Counted from the stretch's first letter, positions 8,984 through 20,601 are shown. The stretch is 64,000 nucleotides of DNA from Podospora comata (GCA_017354895.1 CP071494.1:1550001-1614000), one strand, 5' to 3'. Notes: generated by a model from the letters alone, not told the origin. Program-made: numbers and translations.

Positions 8984-9651
8984 CTACCGCCGTTGATACC
9001 GCTGTTGGTGCCGCCGGGAGGTGCAGTGGCATCCACAAACCGCAGCCATGAGAGTCTCTTGGGCGGGAGGCTGCGGGGGCACCAAGATGGGTTGAACAAC
9101 AGGCACAGACACAGGGCCATGTTGTTCCAGACCAAGTGCAGGATCGGTTATCGAAAAATCGGCAATGCCATCAGGGAGGCCGTCGGGGTAGTGGAACGGA
9201 GGGCTTCTGGGGAAGAACCCCGGCTCCTCATGGGGAAATTCGACGTCGTGGTAACCTCCCATTGCTATTGTCTTTCAGCTCCCGAAAGGTGAAAGTAACG
9301 AAAGAGCAACATACGCAGCTCGGGATCTTGCGTGCAATCCTTGCAGCATCTGTGGCGACCTCGGGTTCCTCTCCCACTGCAGGTATCATTCGTGCATCTA
9401 CCGCCCTCTTCGATTTCTGTCCCGCATTTGCAGCAAGACCATGGCCTGCCCTGGCAGTAACAATCCCGGTGTACGCATGGCTGGGAGGAATAGAGTGTTG
9501 GTGCAGAGCTGGCGGCGGTCCAGGGATCGGTCGCCTCTACCTCGCTGCAGAGTTGGGTTCGGGACCGGCCCTGGGATGGGCAGGCTGAGCAGAGGCTGCG
9601 TGCGGAGCTGAAGCAGTGGCAGGGGTGGACGATGGAGTGTCTGAAGCACAT
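8984..9651 (-). CDS. Cysteine-rich Met-Cys / zinc-ribbon protein
   Basis: Two exons, 9651-9315 and 9264-8984, with a 50-nt intron (GTATGT...AATAG); the frame closes at 205 aa. The protein starts MCFRHSIVHPCHCFSS, with further CxxC-type groups (LCSAC, CVHRDCYC). A W-S-C-C-K-C segment follows, then RCTNDTC, then RHRCCKDC. The second half (DPELPMGGYHDVEF onward) is Pro-rich and mostly free of Cys until a short CGCHC. The Met-Cys opening resembles the genes at 2773 and 18633; the WxCxxC-x9-C-x4-C unit resembles those at 6892 and 10217. The start at 9651 was chosen because Met-Cys is conserved in relatives. The 3' end is less certain, since another frame below 9135 also has coding-like composition. 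Function is unknown. Confidence 0.6.
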
Positions 9652-10216
9652 GTTGAGGGGGTCTACAAGAAACTGGAACGTAAGTGGTTGTGGTAGATGG
9701 ATGGCTTGGTGTTTAGAATGGGTGAAAAGTCCATCCTCGAGCTGGGTCGTCCTCAAAAAGTGCATCTGGGATTCAATGTGTGCCAGAGAAAGGTACAGTT
9801 GAGTTGAGGAGGAAAGATCAAGACAGCGTCCACTTGGACGACAGGCGGAGTGGACCTAGTCCTGGGAGGCTCTATCTTTGCTTGAGATCTCAAGGTTTCT
9901 TAAGACATTTAGTCAGTGTTGGAACGAGATCAGCGGCACTGGCCAGTCATCGCGGTCCATTCAGTGCATCTGCAGCACATCCACGGTCTTCCCTGATAAC
10001 GGCAAGAATTGCCGCATATAATCTTCGTCATACCTCAATGTACCAGTATAACTGCCTTGTCATGGCCATCATCAACTCCTCCACTTGCTCTCCATCACCA
10101 TCACCGTCTTCATCTCCTTTCCATGGCACCAGCACCTGCAAGCGAGCAACACTCAAGCAGCCTACCCTCCACAGCCTTCACCAGTTCTCATCGATTCCAA
10201 AGTCTTATCGCAGATC
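9652..10216. other. Divergent promoter region between two zinc-ribbon genes
   Basis: Separates the minus-strand gene (start 9651) from the plus-strand gene (start 10217). No convincing ORF. It may hold shared regulatory sequence or an unrecognised 5' exon of the plus-strand gene. Confidence 0.4.
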
Positions 10217-10621
10217 ATGATGTCCGGAGTTAAAGGAGGATGGTACTGCCCTACTTGCAACTTCCTTTGGGATTCGAGCATACAAAGATGCCACGACGAC
10301 GGATGTCGCGGCCAGCCACCGCTTCAACATTCTCCTCAGGCTGTGCATTATCCTGCGCCTGAACAAGCCCAGAACCCAGCTGGCTACAATGCTGTTGCTC
10401 AGCAGCAGCAGCAGGCATACCAACAAGCGCAGACGCAGGCGTATGCACCCCAGCAACAGCAGGGACAGCAGCTTCAACGCGCGCAACAGCCACAGCAGCA
10501 GCAGCAAAATCGAGTGCTTCCGCCCCCTCAAAGTGACTGGGTCTTGGATCCCGTTAATCGACGCTGGCGTCCGCCGAATAGCTTTGGCGGACAGGGCGGC
10601 CAAGGGGGACAGAGCCAGTAA
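10217..10621 (+). CDS. Putative zinc-ribbon, glutamine-rich protein
   Basis: 134-aa ORF starting MMSGVKGGWYCPTCNFLW. Cys11, Cys14, Cys25 and Cys30 form W-x-C-x2-C-x10-C-x4-C (RCHDDGC), resembling a RanBP2-like zinc ribbon. The rest is dominated by Gln runs (AVAQQQQQAYQQ, PQQQQGQQ) and ends with a basic segment (DWVLDPVNRRWRPPN) and a Gly/Gln tail. The ORF is open upstream to 10085, but the composition changes and the ATG pair at 10217/10220 immediately precedes the motif, so I start there; an upstream exon is possible. It is divergent from the gene at 8984, which carries the same RCxxDxC pattern. Confidence 0.6.
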   Translation: MMSGVKGGWYCPTCNFLWDSSIQRCHDDGCRGQPPLQHSPQAVHYPAPEQAQNPAGYNAVAQQQQQAYQQAQTQAYAPQQQQGQQLQRAQQPQQQQQNRVLPPPQSDWVLDPVNRRWRPPNSFGGQGGQGGQSQ

Positions 10622-12930
10622 TGGGTTTTATTTCCATTGCTAGTTTGCTTGTGCCTATGATCTTTATTGTTTAGAGTCTTTTAATATCTAGTTTATGCTG
10701 CCTGGTTGTACTTTTGTTGGTTTGTTTTACATTCCCATAGCCCCTTTTTTGTGGGTCCCTCTCTCTACTCAGGGGTTGATGTTGGGGGGTTGTTGCTGGG
10801 CAGTGCGAACTGCACAAAAGAAAGCTGTTCAAGGTACTTTCCAAATGGAAGTTGGATGAAGGGTAGTAAACAGTAGTGTAGAATAACTGATCGTGATCCT
10901 TTGGGTCTGTTTGTTTTTTGGCCGCTTGGCCAGGTCAAAGCTTGCCAGCAGAGATATATTCGAAGAAAATACTACAGCGTGTCCCTTTTATTGATTTGAT
11001 GACCCGGGCGTGTTCTTGTTCACATGGCAAAGTGAAAAATTCGAATCCTGATACCATGTTTGCCACTAATGCTCATCTGAAGCCTTGCCGTGAGGCTTGT
11101 TTGCAAACATAAGAGAGGCGCTATCAGATGACATTCTCAAGCCTCCTCGGTCTCTTTCTCATCCTATTTTGCTGAGCTTTTACGGCTAAGTTGGAGGATT
11201 TAGTTGGGCTGGAGAGGGTGTTTTCTTTTGGCGGGGGGGGGGGCGATAGATTTCTTTTGTCTGGTGGGATTGGGATGCACCTTTTTTATGGAAGGACTTG
11301 TTTTGACTGGCCGGCCGGTTTTGTTTACATCACCCCTTTTTCTGCTGAGCGGAATTTCAGGGGTGATTTCGATGAGTTGTCGGCAGGGTGATGGTGATTT
11401 GTGCAGGCTGCTGGACAGATGAGGAGGCAATAAAGAGCATAGGGATTAGAGCATTGAGTGCACACCGTCTTATGATTATAGGCCTATCAGTACTTATTGC
11501 TTTGTGTTGTGTGACGACGGCGATGTCAGCTCTAATGACCCAGCTCCCAAATGCTTAATTTTGTCAGCCGCTTTCTCTTATCTCTAAATTTTAAGGGCTC
11601 ATAAGGTTATAGTTATGCGTTGATGTACATCAAGGTTATGTTGTGGTTGTGAAAGCACCGAGTGTTATCTTCTTCAACTATGAGTTCCAAACCTCCCCAT
11701 GAGTAAACAAAGACATCTTTCTGGCCAGTCGGTACTCCCTCATAGAGATTAGATCTATTCAGGCTTACTTTCATCACAATGTTATAGGCAAGCTTGAAGT
11801 TGACAGAGTTTCCCTTCCAACTTAACAACCCTACAAGACTCCACTTGTTGATCCCTTGTCTCTCGTGCTACCCTCGTGGCTTGCGGTATTTCTGGTGGTT
11901 CAAGGTCATTCTGTCGCCGATGTTCAGATGCTAAGTCATTCTAAGCCATCAGACTGGATTGCTATGTCATGCTATGACACTAAATGGTCCGATCACCAAT
12001 TTCACTCGTTTGCTTTGTTTCAGGAGGTGAAGGTGACGTGGTTATTGTCTTCAGACGGTGTAGCCTCAGTGGCTCACTCTTCCAACATCCGATATTCTTC
12101 TTAAATTTGTGGCTATAAGAGGCCCATTCGGCAGCCTCTCTGTAATCTACATCATTGTATCCAACAGCCGTCTTCAGAATCACCCAACTTTCATGATCCC
12201 GTCATCTTCGCATGTTCGTCGAGGTTTCGGTCGTTGTTGGTTCGAGTACACCCCTAAAAGTCTTTCTACGACGGCTGTTAGCCATGCCCAACTGAACTTG
12301 TGTTTCTTTTTGGACTGATAGAGGTTTTGTTGATGAAGATGTCGTGGACTGGCTGTTGGGTAATCCCTTGGTCCAGTGAACTTCAAAAGCAAAGAACCGC
12401 CAACAACAATCAGAAGAACCACCAACAACAACAACCAGTGATCATTTCAGAAACAGGGAGGACTGACACATGCGTTGATAAAGGGAGCAAACACCCTTGT
12501 CCCTTGACACCATTCTTCATGTGGGTGTTGTTGCTGTTAGCGGCTTGATGTTTGTGGTGGACGCCACTGATGCTTGGCTTCAGGTGGGTGGAAGAGGATC
12601 GGGTGACTATACCGAGTTGTCAGCAGGTGTGGTGTGTCGAATTTATGTTCAGCAGGGTCGTTTAGGCCTTTGGTGGATCTTTCATGAGGTGTACTGGGTA
12701 TTGGGGAGCAACTCCAAAGCCTCCCATGACAAACCTCGATCACAAAATCAACACATCCAAAAACACAAACAAATCCACTCGAATCAACATCAATATGTCA
12801 AATCTACCATAAATACACCCTCCCCCTTCCCCCCTCCCATCCCCTCCTTCAACACCAACACACAAATTTCCCCCATAAATACCAAAAATCCCAAATTACA
12901 ACCGACAAGACAACAAAACTTCAAACACAT

Positions 12931-12989
<59 letters not shown>

Positions 12990-13389
12990 ACCATCAGACA
13001 GACAGAATAGTATCAACACCAAAAGACAACCGTCGCCTGAGTTCGACGTATCGGGTATCATCGACCAACAGTAGAAAGACAAGAGGAGTATAAAAATAAT
13101 TCCAGGAAAAAAAAACACAATAAACATTAAAAGCAGAAAAAAGATTCCACTGCAAAACTCCTTTTTGACCCGTCCACCCTTCCTTCCCTCTTAACCCCCC
13201 ACCCTTCCCGGAAAACGTATGTACAGTATATGCATACAAAGATGATTGTGAGAAACGAGAAGCATGTCCCAGTTTGATGCCGGAAATTTGCGCGGAAAAT
13301 CACCGAGTATATAAGGGTTGTATTATTTTCGAACTGGGGGTGTAGTAGTCGAACAAGTAGAAAACTGTGATCGTCTTTCGAAGTCTCCG
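10622..13389. other. Gene-poor region, 2.8 kb
   Basis: No gene I can support. It includes a (CA)n microsatellite at about 12924-12989 and a G run near 11232. Short minus-strand ORFs at 11613-11828 and 11980-12183 have protein-like composition but no start context, splice partner or known motif; they may be remnants. Confidence 0.5.
12924..12989. repeat. (CA)n microsatellite
   Basis: About 66 nt of (AC)n with a few AAAC/ATAC interruptions. It creates spurious long Thr/His and Cys/Val ORFs on the two strands. Confidence 0.9.
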
Positions 13390-14298
13390 TTATATCATCC
13401 CTGGTGGCGCGCTTGGCTCGCCCTGCTCTGTCCTCGCTGGCGGCTGCGAGCCCGTGCTTGATGCTGGGTTCTTGTTGCTCGAATTAAGCCCTCGTTTCAT
13501 CATCTTCCCCAAAACGGTCACTAGTTCACAGGCATCGTTGAACATGTCGTTGTCGATTCCTTCCGTGGCGTCATAGACCTGGGCGACTGTCTCCTTGGCC
13601 AATTTTCGACTTCCTTCGAAATCGTGGACACATTCGTATAAAAAGGCAGCATACTCTGTCTTGACGGACAGGCGTAATGAATGTGAGCCCCACAAGATCT
13701 TGTCGGCAAGTTCGGCAGCGTCCTTGAAGTACTGATGGGCTATTGGTAAATAATCGCCGGGCTTGAGAAGGAACGCTGATGGTGACTCAGGACCAAAGCC
13801 TGGTGGTGGCCCAACCGGTCCTCCTTCAAAATTTCGGCTTGGTTTTGCGCTTGATGGAGCACCGCCGTCATCCGTCGCGACTCCCTTGCCCTTGTCCAGT
13901 CGTGATTGTGGTGTATTCTGGGGGTCGGGTGTGTTGACGCCCATCGAAGATACCGGGGGCGTGTTGTGGAATAGGACGAAAATGTGGTAGAAGGAAGCAC
14001 GCAGCTTGTATGCGAGCACCTTGAGTTCGGTATAGGCTCCCACCATGGGCACCACATACTGCTCCAGCAACACCAATCCTTCTCGTGAGAGCCATATTAT
14101 GTGAAATGACAGATCCAGTTGGGCTGATGTGGGGGTTCCATCCGGTCGTCGTTGTTTCTTGGCCTTGACAAGCTGATGTGAAAGGTTGATGGAGAGTCCC
14201 AGGATCTTGTACAGGACGGAAGCAAGCAGGGGGTTTTCGTGCTCGACGGCCTTGGCGGCCTTGCCGAGAAACTTTTGATCAACTTCGGAGGACGCCAT
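13390..14298 (-). CDS. Divergent 14-3-3-like protein
   Basis: Single-exon, 302 aa. The N-terminal helix region (MASSEVDQKFLGKAAKAVEH, LASVLYKILGLSINLSHQL) and especially the C-terminal helices (LADKILWGSHSLRLSVKTEY, then AAFLYECVHDFEGSRKLAKE and DACELVTVLGKMMKRG) follow the 14-3-3 pattern, in which HPIRLGLALNFSVFYYE lines the groove. The middle, residues about 110-165, is a Pro/Gly-rich low-complexity insert (SRLDKGKG, GGPVGPPPGFGPESP) where true 14-3-3 proteins have ordered helices. The K/R-R-Y phosphoserine pocket is not clearly kept. A phosphopeptide-independent or modified scaffold role is inferred. The last about 30 residues are Ser/Pro-rich. Confidence 0.7.
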   Translation of the reverse strand: MASSEVDQKFLGKAAKAVEHENPLLASVLYKILGLSINLSHQLVKAKKQRRPDGTPTSAQLDLSFHIIWLSREGLVLLEQYVVPMVGAYTELKVLAYKLRASFYHIFVLFHNTPPVSSMGVNTPDPQNTPQSRLDKGKGVATDDGGAPSSAKPSRNFEGGPVGPPPGFGPESPSAFLLKPGDYLPIAHQYFKDAAELADKILWGSHSLRLSVKTEYAAFLYECVHDFEGSRKLAKETVAQVYDATEGIDNDMFNDACELVTVLGKMMKRGLNSSNKNPASSTGSQPPARTEQGEPSAPPGMI

Positions 14299-17200
14299 GA
14301 AGCCAGACGGAGGAGAATGGGTCTGTGACCTCTTGCCCTGTTAGGAGAACGCAAAGCAGAGGAAGGGCCCGGCTACGGTGAAGCTATGCAATGGGTTGGT
14401 GCAACCGAGGTGTAAAGAACAAGTAATGCAGGGCCGGTCCTATAAGAAAACTGAGAGTGTGGGTGACTGGTGGTTGCTTGGGGCTGATCGTATTCTGCAT
14501 CAAAAGTCGAAAAGCATCCGAAACGGGAGGGGCTACTTGGTCTGTATTTAGTATAGTCAAAGAGGCTCTTGATCCGGCCTCGCCGTGGAGCCGCAATCAA
14601 GCGTCACGAGCCGCAGTTGGAGGAATGGCTCCGTTTTAATTACAGAAAGGACTATAAAGTTGGAATGAGAATCGGGTGTCGGATGTTGAGCATGACGATT
14701 GGAGGAGTACTGACCAATATGATACAGCGAAAGCGGGCAGCCTCCCAAAGCGCAATTTGTACAAGTTGAACAGCGAATCGGCAGCCTCGTGAAACAGGCA
14801 AGACAATCCGTCGTTAGGAGCGAGAGGACAGGAGGAAGAGTCGAGGCTGGGAGTCAGAGGCGGTGGTGGTGAGTGTGCGGTTTGCGAGACTGGGCATGGC
14901 GACGACGTCCGGGTCTCGATGGCATGTGTCGTTTACCCGCAATGGCAGATGTCAAATCCTCCCCAGGTTCTGCAGCTGCGGCAGCGGGAGCGGGAGAGAC
15001 CGCAGCAGTTCCAGCAGCAACGAGCGGCAGCAGCACAAACGCAGACGCCGTTGGACGTTGAGGGGATCCCCGTATCGGTGGACCAGGGGCAGAGCGGTCA
15101 AACCGGCGACCCAGAACTGGCGATGACGGCCCCGTAAATCAAGACGAAAGCACACTTGGGGGCTGGGGAGGTCGAGGTGCCAGATGTGGAGAGTCTTTGA
15201 AACCCCTGGAGCCGTGACAAGTGGTAGCGTCGCTTCAGATGGCCAGCTCCGGGAGCCAAGTCGAGAACGGGAGCCGCGGTGGAGTCAAGGGCCGGGCGCG
15301 GCGGAAGTCGAAGTGAGGTCAAGAAGCTGAAGTTCACGATGGGATTTGAGGTCGCAGACGAGGTGAAAGGTGAAAATACCAGGTCGGCTGCGGGCTCATG
15401 CAGGGTGAGGTCGGGGAAAGTAAACAAGGGGGGTTTTGAGCCCCGCGTAAGCAGGATTTCGAATGTGAGTGTGGGCGGCGGCAATCTAGCCAAGAGTGGA
15501 CGAGGGCAAAGGCGCAAGATGCATAACCGGGGGTTGGGATCTTGTCTTGTTTCTTGTGCCTTGTGTTTTGTCTCTTGTCTCCTCTTGTTCTCGAAGCGCT
15601 GGAGCAAAAGAGAGGAAGGTAGGAGCAGCAGCAAGGAACAACGAGGGTCCAGTCTCCTGCATGAACGAGTGGACCTGCCTTGGACGCGATGCGATGCGAT
15701 GGCGGCTTGCTTCGATGGGATGACGCAGATGCAGACGCACCGACAGATGCAACGTCAGGGCAGGGAAGAAAAAAGAGCGACTTGGGACGAAGGGGGGCCC
15801 TTCAAATGAGCGACTGATGAACGAGAGAGAGGAAAAGGAGGGAAAGGGAGAGAAGGCAGAGAGAGCAGCAGGCCCAAATGAGTGACGGACAAGGCGTGGT
15901 TCGAGATGCAGGATGTTTCTGCAAGGTGAGTTGTCCACCGCCTCCTCTCTGATGATACGCTGATACGGCGACCAGAAGACGCGCTGCTGCTGGGCCCTGG
16001 GTCCTTAGACGCGGTTCTGTGGGGGGGAGGAATACGGTCGGAGAGCCGCAGGCGCCGGCAATCAAGCGCCGGTCGTGTATCAGGAGCCTTCAATGGCAAA
16101 AGGAACGGACGACACACGGACGAGATCCGAAGTCGAAAAAAAGACGGCGGTGATTTGACTGGTACCGAACATATCAAACAGCAAGATCGAAGGCGGGGGG
16201 CAGGGCGGCAGGGCTGGGGCAAGGGGTTATGAGGGTTGGTGTCCCTTGGGGTAGTTTCTGTTAGTATCACCTGCATATCTCCTGGCATTCACTAACATAT
16301 CTGCATTGTTTCATAATTCCCACCACCCAAAAGCGGCTGAGTGAGACAGAGCGACGTCCCGATTTTCATTGTGTCTCGGGAACCACGTTCTCGTCGAATA
16401 TTTTTATTCTCAAGTAACATGGGCCTCACACGATTGGTCTTCGGTTGCACATACACCTCGTGCTCGTCTTCGTTTTACACTACAACCAGGATTCAACATC
16501 TCGAACTGGACTGGTGATGTAATCACAGGATCCCTTCCCCGCAATCATGGCAGCATCGATGGCATACTCGTCTCTGCTCAATTGAGCACAAGACAGATAT
16601 CAAATCAATCAATTGGACTCCCAGCCACCTCCATTTTCTCTGACGACAACAACAACAATAACACACAAAATCAACGCGGTCCAGCAACCAGCATTGAAAA
16701 AAAAAGAGCCAAGACCTGGCCTGGGCATCTGCGGCCACCCCTCACTGCTCACCACCTACCACTCAATGGCCAGCATCGCCATCTTTACACAACAGCATGG
16801 TACTCCTGACAGCTCAGCGCTGGCTCCCGCTGGCCTCGAAATCGCCCGTCTCCGCACCACTTTCGTTCGCCTCATCAGAAGAAACTGGCGGTGAAGATGG
16901 ATCAGGCCCCTCGCTCAACCTCCATGGACCACGGCCCGACTGGAATTGGTATCCAAAACAGCATCTTTAATCAGCTCCAGCTCCAACAGTAGCTGATAAC
17001 CAGTCGTCCATCAGGGACATCCTCGGTTTATCGACCGTCGTTCGGCCCCCAACCACACCCAACACGAGCCGCACCCGTTTTGGGACGCTCAGCAGTACGT
17101 ATAACGCTCCGATCGACCTCGATTGCTTCACTGCTCCGTTACACTGCGTCGTACTGGTTGGGCCCTGCAGCCCTATAAAAGCCCGCCGTGGGAAAGAGCC

Positions 17201-18424
17201 GTCTCTTGTGTTTCGAGTCCCAAATATTCCCGGCCGACGTTCGGGTAACAAAACCAGGTTGACGAGAAGAGCCTCCTTTTTTGGCTACTAATCATCTATC
17301 ACTGATTCCCCATACTTTGGGGTCCCGAAGGCGGGAGGCGGTCAGACGTGTGAGTGAGTGTTGCACAGCTGCAACCTCAGGTTCTAGGAGCATTCCTATC
17401 TCGGAAGCCGCACAAGATCAAGTGATCGAGTCCGAGACTAAGGAGCCTGCGACTCGGGGGCAGAGCCATCTACTGCTACCGAGGGCCGCTCGCCGTTCGG
17501 TCGGGTTCCGTGTTTCCATTGGACCGTACGGCACGGCCCAAAGACGGGGAATAACCACTTACTTATGCCGGCCATGTTGCGGTGTGGAGTCGACGTTGGT
17601 GAGATAACCCTTCCCCCCGAGTTCCCCTTTCCGGCAGCTTTTATGGCCTCATCATGCCTTTCAGCCTCTGAGGCGCTGGTGAGAACTTTCAGACTGGCTG
17701 TGTTGGGAGGGAGGTAATGGGGTTGCCGTCGTCCTATGAAAGACTCGAGGTGCCCAGCCTGCAAGGCAGCTGAGGCTGCACCTATCCTCCCGGATGCATA
17801 CCACCTCGTGCTGCATGGATGAAAAGGTTCCAGCGAGTCAGCGTCGGGGCCCGGTTAGATTGCGGCAGAGAAAGAGAGGCATACGCAACACGATCTGCCA
17901 TCTGCAGAACACACACCATTTTTCCCACCGCCGAGCTGAGAGCCGAAGCTGCAAGCAAGCAAAACGTGGTTGTAGTAGTCAGCCCTCTCCGAAGCCAGGA
18001 ACAAAAGCTGGATGGGGCCTGCCCTTTGAGGCGATCTGCACGATTTGTCTTGCTGCGCATATGAGGCGGGAACCATCTCGCCACTGGCTCTTCAGCTGGT
18101 TTATCCCCATTTTGTCTGTCCCATCCCACCGCAACACTGCCAGTCCCGATATTCCGGTTTGTGGTTGCCTGGGCTTTGGACTCGATGTGGGATGTTATAC
18201 GAAGAGGTGAGTTGGAAAGTTGCCAAAAGGTCAGGTCTCATCTATATCATCTCACTTTTATTCCTGCATACCCTACATTCCATTTTGTGATAGTTGTTTA
18301 AAATAGAAACAAGGCGTTCTTTCTTTCTTTCTCTCTCTTACTTTAAGTTTATGTGTCCCCTGTTCCTTCCTATCCCATCCAAAGACTTCACCTCTCTCAT
18401 CACCAGACACGGAGCACGCACAGT

Positions 18425-18511
<87 letters not shown>

Positions 18512-18632
18512 CATCTCTCTCCACCTCGGGCCAACCTTAACTTGACTTTACCTCAACCCTCATCCCGCGGACATCCCACGGCCACAACTACCATACATCA
18601 TATCTGCATCATACCACATACAGAGACACACG
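14299..18632. other. Gene-poor region, 4.3 kb
   Basis: No gene I can support. ORFs at 14863-15137 overlap in several frames without a preferred one. A TGTCTC-like repeat lies near 15540-15590. Segments around 15,280-16,080 are GC-rich and open on both strands, probably by composition. A long (CT)n tract (18429-18505) lies just upstream of the small gene at 18633. The minus-strand part next to 14298 should hold the promoter of the 14-3-3-like gene. Confidence 0.5.
18429..18505. repeat. (CT)n microsatellite in promoter
   Basis: About 76 nt of uninterrupted CT on the plus strand, ending about 128 nt before the ATG at 18633. Pyrimidine tracts are common in fungal promoters, so this may affect initiation of the small gene. 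Confidence 0.9.
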
Positions 18633-18836
18633 ATGTGTAAATACTACGCCCACGCCTTCCTCTGCAAGCACTTCACCTTCTCGTTTGCCACCTTTTGCGA
18701 CCCGGCCAGCATGATCCAGACCCGCTGCGGGGAGAGGTCGATATGGCAGACGATCCGCATGGAGGAGTACTGTGACGACTGCAAGGCTTATTACCCAGCA
18801 CCGTCGTCGTCGGCTCACTCGTCAAGGCGGCGGTAA
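18633..18836 (+). CDS. Small Met-Cys cysteine-rich protein, 67 aa
   Basis: Intact 67-aa ORF starting MCKYYAHAFLCKHFTFSF, with later Cys in ATFCDP, IQTRC and EYCDDC, ending in a Ser/Arg tail (SSAHSSRRR). There is no signal peptide. The M-C-x-Y-x(6)-C-x-H opening and the C-x2-C near the end fit a family of short fungal proteins of unknown function and suggest one metal site. An A/C-rich leader (ACACGATG) and the CT tract upstream support the start. It resembles the shorter ORF at 2773 and the start of the protein at 8984-9651. Confidence 0.7.
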   Translation: MCKYYAHAFLCKHFTFSFATFCDPASMIQTRCGERSIWQTIRMEEYCDDCKAYYPAPSSSAHSSRRR

Positions 18837-20163
18837 ATCACTACCACAAAAGGAAACTAGGGGTCACTGTACCGCATGAATGATAATTTGAAACTACCTT
18901 ATGAACAACACAAAAGCAACGCCAGTACGAGACGACATGAGCATGGTATGAGGACAAGACAAAGACACACGACTATGACGGGTACGAATTAGATGACGAC
19001 GATGACAACGACTGGCAGATATTCTTTTATTATGGGCGGTGGGCATTAGCGACAGGGTATTGCCTAGACTTTTTTCTTTCTTTTTTCTTTTCCCGACACC
19101 GGGAACATATACGAACGTTGTGATTGGGATGTTATGATACGAGTTTCTTCATGAGATGGGTTATGACAGAACGGGAAATTTGCTGTATGATAAGACACTT
19201 GGGACTCCTCTCCAACCCTGGTGGTTGAAGGGGGGGAGTATGATGATCACCATTATTATAAAGTTTATACAACAAATATTTTTTCATATATCCCTTTGCC
19301 TAAGTTTTTTTTTTTTTTTTTTTTTTTTCGGTTGGTATGTTTACAGTGGGCAGGGCCACTGTTGAGTGTATCTTGCGTGCCCGGGGTTTTCCTGTGGTTT
19401 TCTCTTCTTCTTCTTCATTGACATCATATTTTTTTGTCATCGCGTCTGATTCCCGTGGAGACCCAACACGAATATATCTCCCGCAGAAACCTCACACGCT
19501 CAGCATGAACAAAAACAATTGACGACGACTCATCCCTCCCCCCACAATCACTAATCCCACACACCACTCACCTTACCAGACAGCCCGGATATCACCCCTT
19601 CCCGAAACTCGGCCATAACACGTCGTGCTTGCTGCACAGGTTGTACTGACCTCGCATTTCTTCAACACGAGCAGGTGCTACAGTAATCACCATTCCCAGC
19701 AGCTCAAACCCCAACCCACAAAATATCACGTCAGAACTTAGACATCGCAGTGTGGTGTGATGTCCCCGATGTTCTTCTGCACGACAGAACCGACCACATC
19801 ACAAAGAAAAAGAAAAAAAAATCGCTTAGTCTATCTACCAAACGACAAACCTCTTTTACCCTCCCATCTCTACCCCTCTCTCCCTCCCCTCCTCCTTTCA
19901 TCCCCTCATCCCACCCCAGATCAGTCCTTATGGCACACACACACACACACACACACATACACATACACATACACATACACATATACATCCATCCTCTCAC
20001 AAATCCAAGGGGGTATATATAAAAAATAAAATTATATCTCCTTCTTCTTCCCCCAAAGCATACCCAAAAAACAACACATAAAAAAAACCAACGCCTATAC
20101 AGAGGTAACCACCCAAACCAAACCTCCCCCCAAAAAAAACAAAAACCAAAAAAAAAAAAAACC
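18837..20163. other. Intergenic, 1.3 kb, with microsatellites
   Basis: No gene recognised. It has a T run at 19307-19328 and an (AC)n-(ACATAC)n tract at about 19934-19985. Sequence close to 20163 is the 3' flank of the minus-strand SCAP gene. Confidence 0.6.
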
Positions 20164-20565
20164 CTACCCTACTACCCTCACCCCCCCATTCCCCATCGAC
20201 CCAACCCCCCTCCCACCCCCCACCTTCCTCCTCCTACTCGCCAAACCCATCTTCGACTCCATCATCATCATCATCCCACCCCCAAACCCCCCCCCAAACC
20301 CATCCCCCAACCCCACATCAAAATGCTCATGCCCCACGCTGACAACCTTGACCACATTCCCCAGCGCAACAGCAACGCTCATGTTGCCAAACTTGACCAT
20401 CGGCCCAACCTCCGAAATCATGAGCTGCTGCTGATCATTCAGCAGCCCGTCTTCCTCATCCAACAGCCTCGTCTCAAATCCGCATGTACTTTCCGGATGA
20501 TTCATCACCCACGCTTCCCACCTCGTCGTTTCTGGCGGATTATGATGGTGGCCGCCATTGGCAGC

Positions 20566-20601
<36 letters not shown>

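Noticed and set aside
11613-12183. Two short minus-strand ORFs with protein-like text (e.g. YSWGGLELIVEEDN)
   Set aside because: Each under 75 codons in AT-balanced DNA, no splice signals that join them convincingly, no recognised domain.
12497-13093. 198-codon plus-strand ORF ending in Thr/His repeats
   Set aside because: Runs through the (CA)n microsatellite; no start context or motif.
14863-15137. Overlapping short ORFs, one Gln-rich (plus strand)
   Set aside because: Three frames are open at once on both strands; no frame is preferred by start context or motif.
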